A DNA stretch of 51,382 nt from Phycisphaerae bacterium (GTDB taxonomy: Bacteria > Planctomycetota > Phycisphaerae > SM23-33). Position numbers and translations under genes: made by a program. The DNA lies in assembly GCA_009783465.1 (NCBI GenBank), contig WRDM01000018.1, positions 1-51,382 on the forward strand, read 5' to 3'. Under the pieces are notes generated by a model that was not told the DNA's origin, searched no databases, and saw only the letters and a program-made list of their open reading frames with translations. This document shows positions 31,212 to 39,510 of this stretch, in pieces (the first letter of the stretch is position 1; each line of letters begins with the position of its first letter).

Positions 31212-34200
31212 ATGAGCAACCTCAGCATTAATCTATCGACAACGGCAGTCCCGCAAACCATCGTGGACGTCTTGCAGAAGACGATTCGGCGGACGCGGAT
31301 GGTGATCGCGATCAAGGGCGCGTGCGCGACGTTGGCGGTGGCGGTGGCGGGGTTGTTGGCCGCCATGGCCGTCGACGCGGGCGTGGTGATTTTCTCCGCC
31401 TGGCCTCGATGGACGCTCTCGCTGACCGTGCTGGGGCTGGCGATGCTGACGGCGGCGGTCATGCTGGTTCGGCCGCTGGTCAAGAGCTTCTCGCTGGCGG
31501 GCATGGCCCGGCTGCTGGAGAGCAAACATCCCGAGATGCAGGAGCGGCTCAGTTCGGCGGTGCAACTGCTCACCAGCCGCGACGCGCCGGAAATCCGAGG
31601 CAGTGAGCAGCTCATCGCGGCCCTGGCGATGGAGGCCACCGACACCGCCGCCGGCGTCCAGCCGCGACGCGAAGTCTCCCTCGCCGCCGCCAGGCCGTAT
31701 CTGCTGGCCGCGGGCATCGTGCTGGCCATTCTCGCCAGCCTGTTCGTGCTGTGGCCCGAGACGGCGGCGACGTTACTCAAACGCGCGGTGGCGCCCAACG
31801 CGGACATTCCCAATCTGCGGGCTGCCGACCTCATCGTCACGCCGGGGCAGGACATGACCATCGCCCAGGGCGAGCGGCTGCCCGTCAGCGTGGTGGTGAA
31901 AAACTCCCGCGTCGGCACGGCGAGCATCCGCTGGATCGGCGTCGACGGGCGCGAACACATCGAGCCCATGTCCCCGCAGGGCGACGACGGCGGGCGGCGG
32001 TTCGCCTTCACCTTCCCGCCGGCAGAGGACAACTTCCGCTATCGCGTCCACGCCGGCGACGCGCTGTCGCAATTCTTCAACGTCACCGTCGTCGCCAAGC
32101 CGCAAGCGCGAAGCGTCGTCATCCGCTACGAATATCTTCCCTACACGCAACTGCCGCCCGCCCAGGAAAGCGGCATGCAAATCAAGGCCGTCGCGGGCAC
32201 GCTCGCGAAAGTCACGCTCGTGGCCAACAAGCCGCTCAAAGAAGCGTCGCTGGTGATCGAAAGCTCGCCGCGAATCGTGCTCCCCCGCGCCGAAGCCACC
32301 GACCGCGACAGCGCAACCTTCATGGTCCCCCTCACGCCAAAACTCCAGGGCGACTGGCACATCGAACTCACCGACGAACTCGGTTTCCGTTCCATCGTCG
32401 GACCGTACCCCGCCGAGGCCGTCGACGACCAGCCGCCCGTCGTGAAAATCGTCAAGCCGGAAAAATCCACGCTCACCCTGCCCCCCACCGACCGCCTGCA
32501 ACTGGGCTTCACCATCACCGACGACTTCGGCGTGGCGGAGGCGGAAATTCTCGTCAAGGCCGACTCGCACACCGTCCAACTCGCGCCCGTGCCGCTGCTG
32601 CTACCGGCCGCTGCCAACCGCCTTGTCGCCGACACCGCCGTGCTCGACCTCTCCCGGTTCGACCTCCGCGACGTCCGCACCCTGACGGTGACGATCCGCG
32701 CCGCCGACCGCCGGCCCGCCTCGCTGGGCGGGCCTAACGAGGGCGTCTCCAATGCCATCACCATCAACCTCGACGCCAACTCGCCGACCTACGCGACGCA
32801 GATCCAGCTCGCCGACGAGTTGGTCATCCGGCAGGTCCTGGAAAAAGTCTACGCCGACCTGACCGAGGCGAAGAAGGAATCCTCCGCGCTGTATAAAGTC
32901 ATGCCAAACTTGGAAGAACTCAACGCACCGGCGGTGGAAAAAATCGACCGGCTGCGGGGCATCCTTGACGGCACCGAGCAGCAGTTGCGCGAGCTGATCA
33001 TGCAGATTTCCGGAGGCACGTACGCGCCGCTGGCGGATACGTTGGCCTCGCTGGTGCGAAATCACATCGCCATCGCCGGCAGCGAGGCGAGCAAATTGAA
33101 ACTGGCCGACAGCAAGGACGAACGCGTCGCGGGCTCCGACATCGTCGACGGCGAAGTTGACCGCAGCCTGGCGATCGTCGGCGACCTGCTCAAAAAATTG
33201 GCCGTCATGACCGAAGAGGCCAAGAAACTCCAGGAATTATTCGACCTGGCCCAGCAGCAACAGGAGTTGGCCGACCAGAAGGCGGCGCTGGACGCCGAAC
33301 GAGACGCCCGCGCCGCGGCGGCGGATGATGAATCGTCGGGGGCCGAAAGCCAGCCTGCCGACGACGCGACCGCCCGGTCGGCGGATCCGAACAATCCGCT
33401 GGCCTCGCTGTCGGACGAGGACCTGGGCAAGGCGGAGGATCAGTGGGCCGCCCGGCAGGCCGCCATGGCGAAGAAACTGGCGGAGTTGTCCCAGAAGACG
33501 CCCGGCGCGCTGGGCAAGCGGGCCAGGACGCAGGAGGAGCGGGCGCGGAATTTGATCGGCGACGCGCGTCGACTGTCGCAGAAGCAGTCGGTCGTCGCGA
33601 ACGAAACGGCGCATGCGGCCCAGATTACGGAAGTCGACCGGCATCTCAAGGCGCTGGCGGATCGTCAGACAGGGCTGATGGAGGAGGCGAGGCCTCACGA
33701 CGCGACGAAGATGACGCTCGACACGATGGCCGAGGCGGCCGAGGCGATGAAGAAGCCCGACGCGGACACGACGTTCAAGAAACATGCCGAGATTCAGGAG
33801 ATGTTGAAGAAGGAGGGCGAGCAGACGACTCAGGGCCGCGCGGCGCATGACTTCACGCAGCAGCTCAAGCAGTGGGCGAATCGGCAGGCAGAGATCAGCA
33901 AGATCATGACCGAGCGGGCCGAGGCGGGCGCGAAGGCGACCGAGGCGGCGGCCGCGGCGGAGAAGGTGCGTCAGGAGCAGGTGGCCGAGGCGGAGAAGTT
34001 GACGGCCGAGCGGAACAAGAAGCTGGCGGAATTGCAGGCCAGGCAGCAGGAGTTGCATAAGCAGTCGCAGGAGTTGGAGAAGCAGTCGAACGAGAACAAC
34101 GCGTTGGCACCGGCGCGGGACGTGAGGCCTTCGGGCGCGATGGGCGAGGCGGCCGGTCACATGGCCAACGCGGACACGCTGCCGCATTCGCTGGGCAAGG

Positions 34201-36938
34201 CGACCCAGGCGGCCAATGAGGCGAAGGCATTCGCGGACAAGGCGGCCGCGGCTGCGGAGTCGGCGAAGAAGACGGCGGAGGATCCCAACGCGTCGGAGGC
34301 GGCGGGCAAGGAGTCGGCCGAGGCGAAGGCGGGTTCGGAGGCGGCGGGCAAGGCGGTGACGGAGGCCAAGGCGGCGCAGGCCGAGCGGGAGAAGGACAGC
34401 GCCAAGGCGGCGGATGCGGCCAAGGCGGCGGGCGAGAAGTCCGCGGCGGCGAAGACGGCTGCGGAGGCTGCCAAGGCGGCGCAGGCGGAGCGGGCGCAGA
34501 AGTCGACCGAGGCGGCCAATGCCGCCAATGCGGCGCAGCAGCCTGTGGCGGACGCGGAGGGCGCGTCGAACAACGCGACGAACGCGTCGGCGGCGAAGGC
34601 GGCGGAATCGGTGGTGGCGGCGCAGAAGTCGGCGGACGCCGACGCGGCGGCCAAGCAGGCGCGAGCGGACGCCGACGCGGCGAAGGCGGCCAACGCGGAG
34701 GACGCGGGCGCGAAGGAGGAGGCAGCCAAGGCGGCGGCGGAGCAGTCTCAGGCGTCGGCGGTGGCGGCGAAGGCCGCGGCGGACGCGGCGGCCGAGGCGA
34801 AGGGTGCCGCCGAGAAGGCGACGGCGGCGCATCAGGAGGCGTTGTTGAAGGCCGCCCAGGCCAAGAGCGCTGCCGGCGACGCGTCGGCTGCGGCGGAGAC
34901 GGCGGCCAAGGCGGTGCAGGCCGCTGACGAGGCGCACGCGTCGGCGGAGAAGGCCTCCGGCGAGTCGCAGCAGGCGGCGGCCGCGGCCAAGGGCGCGGTG
35001 GATCAGGCCGTCGCGGCGGTCGCTCAGGCGGAGAACGCGGCCAAGGCGGCGACGGAAAAATTCGACGCGACGAAGAAGAAGGTGGAGGACGTCACGGCGA
35101 ATCGCGAGAAATTGGCCAAGGACGCGGCGGCCGCGGCGGAGACGGCCAAGGCGGTCGCGAAGCTCGCGGAGGATCAGGCGGCGGTTCAGAAAGCGTTGAC
35201 GGAAGTGGCCGAGGGCGAAGTGAAGAAGCTGGCCGAGGCCCGCGAGGCCGCCAACAAGGCCAACGCCGAGAAGGACGCGCAGACGCGTCAGGCGGCGGAG
35301 GCGGCCCATCATGTTCAGCAGCAGGCGGGCAATCAGGAACAGGTGCTTGCCCATATCCGGCAGATTCAGGCGGCGGTGAGGGAGCGGGCTTCGCCGGCGG
35401 CGAAGGAGGTCATGGCCGAGAGCAAGGCGTTGGCGACGCTGGAGGCGGCGCTTAATCAGGCCCGGCAAGGCAAATTGGACGAGGAGAATCAGCCGGCCAA
35501 GGCGGCGGAGGAGTTGAAGGAACTGGCCGCGGCGATGGAGAAGGCGTTGGGCGAGAAGCCGGTGGACGCGGGCGCGCATGATCACGCGATGCGGCAGATT
35601 CAACACATCGCCAACAAGCAGGCGCAGATCGCGGCGGAGACGAAGCAGCATCTGGATCGTCGGGCGCAGTTGGTGGAGCAGCAGAAGCAGGCGCACCTGG
35701 CGAGGCTGACGGCGGAGCAGGCGGAGTTGTCGGCGCAGATCGCCAAGGTGAGCGATCAGTACAAGGAGCTGTCGCCGCAGGAGGACCGGCTTGATTTCTC
35801 GGTGGCGCGGTCGGCGGTTCGGGCGGACGAGAATTTGCGTCAGCGGAACATGCCCGAGGCGATTCGCGAGGCCGCGACGACAGGCGAGCGGCTCGAGCAA
35901 TTGGCCAATCGGCTCGGGGCGACGGTGAAGCAGCCGGAGAAAAAGCCCGAGGCGGACAAGCCCGAAGGCGAGGAGGCCGGCAAGCCGGCGGATGAGGAAA
36001 AGGTGTCGCCCGCCGTTACGGGATCGACCGCGCTGGTGCCGGATCAGTTGAAGACCGGCGAAACGTTGGCGGAGAAGCGCGAGGCGTTGGGCGAGGAGAC
36101 GGCCAAGCTGGCGGAACGTCAGCAGCAGTTGGCCCGCGAGTTGGAGGCGGCGGACAAGGGCCGGATCAACGAACTGGTCGAGTCGCGACAGGCGGATGTG
36201 AAGGCGGCGGCGGACGATTTGGCCGACGACGTCAAGCTGGTGCGTGATTACAGCGGCGATCTCGTGCCGGATCCGAACGTCGTGAAGAACGCCGCCGAGC
36301 AGGCCCACGCGCACATGAAGGCGGTACAGGAGTCGCAGGCGACGGCGGCGAAGCAGTTGGCCGAGAACGCCCCGCAGCAGGCGGTCGGGCATCAGCAGCA
36401 TTCGGAGCAGAAGTTGAACGAGGCGGCGGCGGCGTTGGAGCACATGGCGAATCAGTTGAACGCGGTCGCCGGTCGCGACCCCGCGCCGCAGGATCCCGAG
36501 GCGGCGGAAGAGAGCGGCCACCTGGCCGACGCGACGGACGAGGCGACCGAGGCGGCAATCAAACGCGAGCTGTCGCAGGCGGAGCAGGCGGCGAAGATGC
36601 TGGAGCAGATGACGCAGGCGGCGGCAGCCAGGGCGCAGCAGTTGGGCGTCATGCCGCAGTCGATGGCCAACGCCATGCAACAGGCCCGGCAGTCCGCCCA
36701 GACCGAGGGCGGCATGTCCCCAGGCCAAGGTCAATATCGCGACGCGGTGATCGAGCTGAGCACGGCGGAACTCCAGAAGATGGGCTACACGATCGGCGAC
36801 TGGGGCCTGCTCAAGGGCGAGCTTCGCAGCCAGGTCCTCCAGGCCGCCGGCGAGAAAAGCCCCGAGGAATACAAACAGATGATCCGCGACTACTTCGAGG
36901 CGGTCTCGTCACGGGGAGTAGCGACAAGCGACAAGTGA
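31212..36938 (+). CDS. Giant DUF4175-like membrane-anchored coiled-coil rod protein
   Basis: A 1,908-residue protein. Three membrane helices lie in the first 185 residues (about 36-60, 70-90, 162-182). Residues 190-530 are beta-rich and extracytoplasmic-like, with repeated domains such as VVIRYEYLPYTQLPP. From about 545 to 1,890 it is almost wholly helical. Residues about 900-1,420 are extremely rich in Ala, Lys and Glu (AAKAAEAK-type), forming one long coiled-coil rod. The C-terminal 50 residues contain MGYTIGDWGLLKGELRSQVL, a small folded end. It resembles DUF4175-type proteins found in such operons in Planctomycetes and Proteobacteria. ATG 31212 has GGAG 7 bp upstream. Its stop codon lies within a GACAAGC word array, so the last residues (TSDK) come from the repeat. 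The likely role is a periplasm-spanning scaffold. Confidence 0.75.
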   Translation: MSNLSINLSTTAVPQTIVDVLQKTIRRTRMVIAIKGACATLAVAVAGLLAAMAVDAGVVIFSAWPRWTLSLTVLGLAMLTAAVMLVRPLVKSFSLAGMARLLESKHPEMQERLSSAVQLLTSRDAPEIRGSEQLIAALAMEATDTAAGVQPRREVSLAAARPYLLAAGIVLAILASLFVLWPETAATLLKRAVAPNADIPNLRAADLIVTPGQDMTIAQGERLPVSVVVKNSRVGTASIRWIGVDGREHIEPMSPQGDDGGRRFAFTFPPAEDNFRYRVHAGDALSQFFNVTVVAKPQARSVVIRYEYLPYTQLPPAQESGMQIKAVAGTLAKVTLVANKPLKEASLVIESSPRIVLPRAEATDRDSATFMVPLTPKLQGDWHIELTDELGFRSIVGPYPAEAVDDQPPVVKIVKPEKSTLTLPPTDRLQLGFTITDDFGVAEAEILVKADSHTVQLAPVPLLLPAAANRLVADTAVLDLSRFDLRDVRTLTVTIRAADRRPASLGGPNEGVSNAITINLDANSPTYATQIQLADELVIRQVLEKVYADLTEAKKESSALYKVMPNLEELNAPAVEKIDRLRGILDGTEQQLRELIMQISGGTYAPLADTLASLVRNHIAIAGSEASKLKLADSKDERVAGSDIVDGEVDRSLAIVGDLLKKLAVMTEEAKKLQELFDLAQQQQELADQKAALDAERDARAAAADDESSGAESQPADDATARSADPNNPLASLSDEDLGKAEDQWAARQAAMAKKLAELSQKTPGALGKRARTQEERARNLIGDARRLSQKQSVVANETAHAAQITEVDRHLKALADRQTGLMEEARPHDATKMTLDTMAEAAEAMKKPDADTTFKKHAEIQEMLKKEGEQTTQGRAAHDFTQQLKQWANRQAEISKIMTERAEAGAKATEAAAAAEKVRQEQVAEAEKLTAERNKKLAELQARQQELHKQSQELEKQSNENNALAPARDVRPSGAMGEAAGHMANADTLPHSLGKATQAANEAKAFADKAAAAAESAKKTAEDPNASEAAGKESAEAKAGSEAAGKAVTEAKAAQAEREKDSAKAADAAKAAGEKSAAAKTAAEAAKAAQAERAQKSTEAANAANAAQQPVADAEGASNNATNASAAKAAESVVAAQKSADADAAAKQARADADAAKAANAEDAGAKEEAAKAAAEQSQASAVAAKAAADAAAEAKGAAEKATAAHQEALLKAAQAKSAAGDASAAAETAAKAVQAADEAHASAEKASGESQQAAAAAKGAVDQAVAAVAQAENAAKAATEKFDATKKKVEDVTANREKLAKDAAAAAETAKAVAKLAEDQAAVQKALTEVAEGEVKKLAEAREAANKANAEKDAQTRQAAEAAHHVQQQAGNQEQVLAHIRQIQAAVRERASPAAKEVMAESKALATLEAALNQARQGKLDEENQPAKAAEELKELAAAMEKALGEKPVDAGAHDHAMRQIQHIANKQAQIAAETKQHLDRRAQLVEQQKQAHLARLTAEQAELSAQIAKVSDQYKELSPQEDRLDFSVARSAVRADENLRQRNMPEAIREAATTGERLEQLANRLGATVKQPEKKPEADKPEGEEAGKPADEEKVSPAVTGSTALVPDQLKTGETLAEKREALGEETAKLAERQQQLARELEAADKGRINELVESRQADVKAAADDLADDVKLVRDYSGDLVPDPNVVKNAAEQAHAHMKAVQESQATAAKQLAENAPQQAVGHQQHSEQKLNEAAAALEHMANQLNAVAGRDPAPQDPEAAEESGHLADATDEATEAAIKRELSQAEQAAKMLEQMTQAAAARAQQLGVMPQSMANAMQQARQSAQTEGGMSPGQGQYRDAVIELSTAELQKMGYTIGDWGLLKGELRSQVLQAAGEKSPEEYKQMIRDYFEAVSSRGVATSDK

Positions 36939-37067
36939 CAAGCGACAAGAGTAGGTGGCGTTTGTCGATGATGACGTTTTTACGATGGCGAGGTAGCATA
37001 AAATATGGCGAATCCACATACACACTCTGTCATGGTTGAGCGGCGAAGCTCTCGTCGCTTGCTTGCC
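36922..37067. repeat. Tandem-word inverted repeat, operon gap 4 (GACAAGC words)
   Basis: Four 7-bp units (GACAAGC, GACAAGT, GACAAGC, GACAAGA; 36922-36949) contain the stop codon of the rod gene. A partial complement (CTCGTCGCTTGCTTGCC, 37051-37067) lies inside the start of the next gene. 36943-36968 and 37011-37061 match the flanks of the gap-1 element. Confidence 0.72.
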
Positions 37068-38129
37068 CGGCGTAGCCTTGGCGTAGCCAGGTCGCTGGTC
37101 GCTGGTCTCTTGGTGTTGTGCATGCTGTTCGCGCCGGCTGCGGCGGCGGATGAAATCTCCGAGGCCCTGATCAAGCAGGAGGATCAGGTGGAGCTGGCCT
37201 TGGACAAGGCGTTGATTTTCCTCTCGCGGCAGCAGTTGGAGGACGGCTCGTTCCAGGCCAGCGCGTTCAAGTCAGCCGTCACGAGCCTGTGCGTGATGTC
37301 GTTCCTGGCCAAGGGCCACACGCCCGGCGACGGGCCTTACGGCGAGATCATCAACAAGGGCATTGACTACGTACTGACCACGGCCGCCGAGGACGGGCAG
37401 ATTCTCGGGCCCAACCCAGGCCATGGGACGATGTACGTGCACACGATCAACACGCTGATGTTGTCGGAGGTCAGCGGCATGGTGGATCGCAAGCGGCAGG
37501 AGCGGATCGACGTGGTGTTGTCGAAGGCGATGAAGATCATCCTGGTCGCGCAGCAGGTCCGCAAGGGCGACGCCCGCCAGCAGGGCGGCTGGCGATACAC
37601 GCCGCAGTCCAACGACAGCGACATGTCCTGCTCGGGCTGGGCGTTGATGAGCATGCGGTCGGCCCGCAACAACGGGGCCGCCGTGCCGAAGGAGTCGATC
37701 GACCAGGCCGTTGCATACATTATTGTCAGCCAGCACCCGAACGGACTGATCGGTTACCAGCCCGGCGGCGGCGGCGAGACCACCACGCAGGTCGGACTGT
37801 TGTGTCTGGAACTTTGCGGCCAGCACCGAAGCGCCGCAAGCCTCCTGGCGGGCGATTACCTGTTGAACAATCTTCAACGGACGTACGGCGCGGGGTATTT
37901 TTATTACGGGTTGTATTACGCCAGCCAGGGCATGTTCCAGCTTGGCGGGACGTACTGGGAGAAGTTCGCGGCGTATCAGTACGAGATGATGCTGCCCAAG
38001 CAGAATCCCGACGGCTCGTGGCAGGTCGGAGGCGGCGCGGAGGCCGGCGCGGGCATCTGCTACTCCACGGCCATGAGCGTATTGGCCCTGAGCGTCTCCT
38101 GCCGACAGTTGCCGATCTATCAACGATAG
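37005..38129 (+). CDS. Secreted prenyltransferase/squalene-cyclase-fold repeat protein
   Basis: A 374-residue exported protein. An N-terminal basic stretch (ERRSSRRLLARRS) and hydrophobic segment (LVAGLLVLCMLFAPAAAA) form the signal peptide. The mature part is made of alpha-hairpin repeats of the terpenoid-cyclase/protein-prenyltransferase toroid, each with a QLEDGSF, QGGWRYT, HPNGLIGY or NPDGSWQV turn. It lacks a DxDD cyclase motif, so it is probably a binding or structural protein rather than an enzyme. ATG 37005 is used; ATG 37032 is an alternative that still keeps the signal peptide. The first 20 codons overlap a copy of the gap element, so the n-region was probably recruited from repeat DNA. 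It is the last gene of the operon. Confidence 0.78.
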   Translation: MANPHTHSVMVERRSSRRLLARRSLGVARSLVAGLLVLCMLFAPAAAADEISEALIKQEDQVELALDKALIFLSRQQLEDGSFQASAFKSAVTSLCVMSFLAKGHTPGDGPYGEIINKGIDYVLTTAAEDGQILGPNPGHGTMYVHTINTLMLSEVSGMVDRKRQERIDVVLSKAMKIILVAQQVRKGDARQQGGWRYTPQSNDSDMSCSGWALMSMRSARNNGAAVPKESIDQAVAYIIVSQHPNGLIGYQPGGGGETTTQVGLLCLELCGQHRSAASLLAGDYLLNNLQRTYGAGYFYYGLYYASQGMFQLGGTYWEKFAAYQYEMMLPKQNPDGSWQVGGGAEAGAGICYSTAMSVLALSVSCRQLPIYQR

Positions 38130-38293
38130 ACGCATGTGGAACGATTTTTCCGCGACACGTGGCACACGTTTATTCGGAAAATTCGGAAAAGTCGGATACT
38201 ATTTTTAAAAAATCCCGGGATCGAAAAACTTTTTATCTCGTGCTGTTCAGGTAAGTTATAAAAGAATGACCATTGGTCACTCCAGAGGGCGTC

Positions 38294-38321
38294 TTGACGG
38301 GGGACGCGGGAATCGTATACT
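38294..38321 (+). promoter_or_regulatory. Strong promoter of a small RNA candidate
   Basis: TTGACG (38294-38299), 16 bp, TATACT (38316-38321). Both hexamers match the consensus at 5 of 6 positions, among the best pairs in the window. It is followed not by an ORF but by hairpins and an intrinsic terminator. Confidence 0.65.
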
Positions 38322-38327
38322 ACGGGC

Positions 38328-38413
38328 GTCACAGGTGACTTTACTATTCGGCTGTTTTCAGCCGTGGCGAGCTCCGGCCTACCACGTTTATCGCGGCAGG
38401 CCGGAGTTTTTTT
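38328..38413 (+). ncRNA. Candidate small RNA, about 86 nt
   Basis: Between a near-consensus promoter and a strong intrinsic terminator is an 86-base stretch with no ORF. It contains the palindrome GTCACAGGTGAC (38328-38339), a hairpin CGGCTG-TTTT-CAGCCG (38349-38364) and the terminator stem CTCCGGCCT / AGGCCGGAG (38372-38380 / 38398-38406) followed by seven T. The 5' end is estimated as 7 bases after the -10. It lies downstream of the prenyltransferase-like gene and 350 bp before the HAD gene, with a repeat in between. It resembles no RNA family known to me. Confidence 0.55.
38372..38413 (+). terminator. Intrinsic terminator of the small RNA candidate
   Basis: A 9-bp GC-rich stem (38372-38380 / 38398-38406) with a 17-base loop, followed by TTTTTTT at 38407-38413. 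It is the clearest rho-independent terminator in the window. Confidence 0.75.
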
Positions 38414-38442
38414 ACGGAAGGCGCGTGGTTGTGGGGTGCACA

Positions 38443-38673
38443 TCACGTTTGTAGGTGGGTATCGTCGCATAGCCCAACCTGGCCGCAGGCCCCAGGGCGA
38501 ACGCATGTGTATTTTCCGGTTTGCTACGTGACCTTTGTGGTTGGCGTGATTGGCCGCAGGCCCTGCCCGTTTGCGTTTCGAACGTCGCCATGGGCCGAGC
38601 TCTTCGCTTTTACCACGTTCTACAACGCAAAATGGCAGGGCCTGCGGCCAGGTTGGGCCACCTACAAACGTGA
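38443..38673. repeat. Hairpin-family composite element F
   Basis: The outer arm TCACGTTTGTAGGTGG with CCCAACCTGGCCGCAGGCCC (38443-38492) is complemented by 38623-38673 (GGGCCTGCGGCCAGGTTGGG...CCTACAAACGTGA). A second left arm (TTGGCCGCAGGCCCTGCCC, around 38550-38568) lies inside, as if one copy had inserted into another. The core CAACGCAAAATGGC is that of hairpins C and D. It occupies most of the gap between the small RNA and the HAD gene. Confidence 0.75.
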
Positions 38674-38726
38674 CGTGCGCCCGTGATATTGGCTGCCGCC
38701 TACAGCCTATAATTTCGCACATTCGT

Positions 38727-38755
38727 TTGGTAAACGCGTACCGATTTGGTACAGT
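38727..38755 (+). promoter_or_regulatory. Leaderless-type promoter of the HAD gene
   Basis: TTGGTA (38727-38732), 17 bp, TACAGT (38750-38755). The -10 ends 9 bp before ATG 38765, so the leader should be 0-3 bases. No Shine-Dalgarno is present. Confidence 0.6.
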
Positions 38756-38764
38756 CTTCGCGCG

Positions 38765-39499
38765 ATGACGCGGTTGCGAGGCATCCTGTTTGATCTGGGC
38801 GACACCTTGTTGGACTTCGGCAAGGTGGACGTCTTCGGTTTGTTCGAGCAGGGGGCGGCCCTGGGATACGACTACCTCAAATCCATCCGCCAGCCGCTGA
38901 CGACGTTTCCCAAGTTTTTCCGCAAGCAGCTCTGGGCGATCCGCTGGAGCTACTTCAAAAGCCGCATCACGCGCCGGGAGTTCAACTCGCTGGACCTCCT
39001 GGGACGAATGAGCACCTCCATGGGCCATCGCCTCACCAACGACCAGATGCTCGAACTGGCGTGGAAATTCTATCTGCCGCTACGACAGCAAGCCACCGTC
39101 GAATCCGGCACGCGGGAACTGCTACAGGATTTCCGCAGCCAGGGCCTGACGCTGGGCCTGGTCAGCAACACGTTCCTGCCCCCCGAAGTGCTGGACCGCC
39201 ACCTCCAGGAAGTCGACCTGCTGGACCTGCTGCCCTATCGCGTGTACTCCAGCCAGGTGTTCTATCGCAAGCCGCATCCGGGGATTTTCTCGGTCGCGCT
39301 GTCACAGGCCAGGCTGGAGGCGGGCGCGACGCTCTTCGTGGGCGACTCGCTCCACGCGGATATCCACGGCGCCAACCGCAACGGCATGACTAGCGTGCTC
39401 AAAGACCCCACGGGGCGACACGCGAATTCGCGAATCAAACCCAAACACCGCATCGCCAGGCTGGAAGAACTGCGGGCGATCGTGGCGGGATATGTGTGA
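38765..39499 (+). CDS. HAD-superfamily hydrolase
   Basis: A 244-residue haloacid-dehalogenase-fold phosphatase. Motif I is ILFDLGDTLLD, with the nucleophile Asp but Gly at the +2 position normally held by the acid/base Asp. Motif II is LGLVSNTF, the motif III Lys is in YRKPHPGIF, and motif IV is FVGDSLHADIHGANRNG. An all-helical cap lies between motifs I and II (about 20-105). Such DLGDT variants occur in real HADs but leave the exact chemistry unsure. The substrate is unknown. The gene is single, with its own promoter, and is followed by a half copy of the composite palindrome. Confidence 0.85.
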   Translation: MTRLRGILFDLGDTLLDFGKVDVFGLFEQGAALGYDYLKSIRQPLTTFPKFFRKQLWAIRWSYFKSRITRREFNSLDLLGRMSTSMGHRLTNDQMLELAWKFYLPLRQQATVESGTRELLQDFRSQGLTLGLVSNTFLPPEVLDRHLQEVDLLDLLPYRVYSSQVFYRKPHPGIFSVALSQARLEAGATLFVGDSLHADIHGANRNGMTSVLKDPTGRHANSRIKPKHRIARLEELRAIVAGYV

Positions 39500-39510
39500 T
39501 TAAAAAAGAC

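Noticed and set aside
33237..36734. 1,165-codon ORF opposite the rod gene, and a 928-codon ORF opposite the VWA/GATase gene (28177-30963)
   Set aside because: Arg-, Leu- and Gly-rich frames typical of antisense to high-GC genes. The plus-strand proteins have domains, ribosome-binding sites and operon order.
38130..38764. tRNA or other structural RNA in the large gaps
   Set aside because: No cloverleaf with a GTTC T-loop and acceptor stem was found here or in the other gaps. Only the promoter-hairpin-terminator unit at 38294-38413 stood out.
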